A stretch of 5,903 nt of DNA from Bacillota bacterium (GTDB lineage Bacteria > Bacillota > Clostridia > Christensenellales > CAG-138): the NCBI GenBank assembly GCA_023396535.1, contig JAEWWD010000192.1, positions 1-5,903 of the forward strand. The letters are read 5' to 3'. The position numbers and the translations under genes are program-made. Under the pieces are notes generated by a model that ran no database searches, was not told where the DNA came from, and worked only from the letters and a program-made list of their open reading frames with translations. Shown here piece after piece: positions 4,571-5,903 of this stretch (the first letter of the stretch is position 1; each line of letters opens with the position of its first letter).

Positions 4571-4624
4571 GAAATATCCCAATTCATATGAACAACGTAA
4601 CTACAACATACAAGGAGAGCAGCA

Positions 4625-5903
4625 ATGGCAACGGAAAAGACGATGGAAAAGATCGTGGCGCTGTGCAAGAACCGCGGGTTTATATTCCCCGGCTCGGAAA
4701 TCTACGGCGGCTTGGCGAACACGTGGGACTACGGCCCGCTGGGCGTGGAGTTCAAAAACAACGTCAAGCGCGCGTGGTGGCGCAAGTTCGTACAGGAAAG
4801 CCCCTACAACGTCGGCATGGATTCGGCGATACTCATGAACCCGCAGACCTGGGTGGCCTCCGGCCACGTGGGCGGGTTTTCCGACCCTTTAATGGACTGC
4901 AAAGCCTGCAAAGCGCGCTTTCGGGCGGATAAGCTCATAGAGGACTACGCGCATGAGCACCAGCTTACCGTTCACCCGGACGGCTGGAGCAACACCCAGA
5001 TGGAGCAATACATACAGGACGAAGGCATCGTTTGCCCCGAATGCGGCAAAAAGGACTTCACCTCCATCCGCAAGTTCAACCTCATGTTCAAGACATTCCA
5101 GGGCGTAACGGAAGACAGCTCGGCGGAAATATTCCTCCGTCCCGAAACGGCGCAGGGTATATTCGTCAACTTCAAGAACGTGCAGCGCACTACGCGCAAA
5201 AAAGTGCCCTTCGGCATCGCGCAGGTGGGCAAATCCTTCCGCAATGAAATCACGCCGGGCAACTTCACGTTCCGTACCCGTGAATTCGAGCAGATGGAGC
5301 TGGAATTTTTCTGCGAGCCGGGCACCGACCTTGAGTGGTATGAATACTGGAAAGCATACTGCAAAAACTGGCTGCTTTCGCTGGGCATGAAGGAAGAGAA
5401 CATCAAGCTGCGCGAACACGAAAAGGAAGAGCTTTCGCATTATTCCAAGGGTACGACGGATATCGAGTTTCTGTTCCCGTTCGGCTGGGGCGAACTCTGG
5501 GGCATAGCGGACCGTACGGATTTCGACCTCAAGCAGCACGCCAACCACTCGGGCGAGAACTTTGAATACGTCGACCCGTACGACAACCAGAAGAAATACA
5601 TCCCCTACTGCATTGAGCCGTCGCTGGGCGCGGACCGCGTGGCGCTCGCATTCCTGTGCAACGCGTACGATGAGGAAACGCTCGAAGGCGGCGACGTGCG
5701 CACCGTGCTGCATCTGCACCCCGCGCTCGCGCCGTACAAGGTCGCCGTACTGCCGCTGCAGAAGAAGCTCGCCGATAAGGCGCAGGAAGTATACGCGAAG
5801 CTCGCGAAGGTCTGCATGGTGGATTACGACGACGGCGGCGCGATCGGCCGCAGATACCGCAGACAGGACGAGATCGGCACGCCCATGTGCGTAACCATAG
5901 ACT
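4625..5903 (+). CDS. glyQS: Glycine--tRNA ligase, single-chain dimeric type (C-terminus beyond right edge)
   Basis: This class II enzyme charges tRNA-Gly with glycine in the cytoplasm. The window holds 426 codons and one extra base. Family members are about 460 residues, so roughly the last 35 are missing. The N-terminus has the family hallmark FPGSEIYGGLANTWDYGPLG (21-40). Cysteine pairs C92/C95 and C137/C140 form a likely zinc knuckle. LRPETAQG is at 171-178. Motif 2 is around FRNEITPGNFTFRTREFEQ (205-223), and motif 3 is IEPSLGADRVALAF (330-343) with arginine R338. The anticodon-binding domain begins near 368 (LAPYKVAVLPLQ). AAGGAG at 4612-4617 lies seven bases before the ATG. An upstream ATG at 4588 is out of frame. 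The glycine T-box independently confirms the identity. This is the single-chain type, not the separate alpha and beta subunits of Bacillus subtilis. Confidence 0.98.
   Translation, partial: MATEKTMEKIVALCKNRGFIFPGSEIYGGLANTWDYGPLGVEFKNNVKRAWWRKFVQESPYNVGMDSAILMNPQTWVASGHVGGFSDPLMDCKACKARFRADKLIEDYAHEHQLTVHPDGWSNTQMEQYIQDEGIVCPECGKKDFTSIRKFNLMFKTFQGVTEDSSAEIFLRPETAQGIFVNFKNVQRTTRKKVPFGIAQVGKSFRNEITPGNFTFRTREFEQMELEFFCEPGTDLEWYEYWKAYCKNWLLSLGMKEENIKLREHEKEELSHYSKGTTDIEFLFPFGWGELWGIADRTDFDLKQHANHSGENFEYVDPYDNQKKYIPYCIEPSLGADRVALAFLCNAYDEETLEGGDVRTVLHLHPALAPYKVAVLPLQKKLADKAQEVYAKLAKVCMVDYDDGGAIGRRYRRQDEIGTPMCVTID

Noticed and set aside
4889..5719. Minus-strand open frame of 276 codons
   Set aside because: It is antisense to glyQS, whose motifs are fully conserved in the plus frame.

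Overview
The window looks like chromosome from a GC-rich member of the Bacillota (Clostridia-like). The evidence is a glycine T-box leader, strong AGGAGG-type ribosome sites, a single-chain dimeric-type glycyl-tRNA synthetase, and two membrane-anchored cell-surface proteins with Pro/Thr-rich linkers. Genus cannot be read from the sequence.

Left part (1-3709, minus strand): three genes run leftward and probably form one operon from a sigma-A-like promoter at 3780-3808. The order of transcription is (i) a membrane-anchored NlpC/P60 cell-wall endopeptidase with two peptidoglycan-binding domains, (ii) a soluble beta-hydroxyacid dehydrogenase (3-hydroxyisobutyrate dehydrogenase / tartronate semialdehyde reductase family), and (iii) a membrane-anchored, PQQ-like beta-propeller protein that runs off the left edge. 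Gaps are 39 and 67 bp and neither holds a convincing terminator. Genes (i) and (iii) share one plan: basic N-terminus, one membrane helix, Pro/Thr linker, then a large extracytoplasmic domain.

Middle (3710-4190): a gene-free divergent spacer of about 480 bp holding a dense array of long inverted repeats. Three of them are 29-nt units of identical geometry (13-nt arm, 3-nt centre, 13-nt arm) whose arms differ between units but remain self-complementary within each unit. Two further inverted repeats follow, then an interrupted inverted repeat with an A-rich 30-nt loop and a short direct repeat.

Right part (4191-5903, plus strand): a good promoter (TTGACA, 17 bp, CATACT) drives a short glycine-type T-box riboswitch with a GGC specifier, a UGGA acceptor-binding sequence and an intrinsic terminator. 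Three more perfect hairpins with 3-nt loops lie between the terminator and glyQS, whose last residues are beyond the right edge. Uncharged tRNA-Gly should favour read-through into glyQS.

The least explained feature is the hairpin array, with the related hairpins in the glyQS leader. The protein genes belong to recognisable families.
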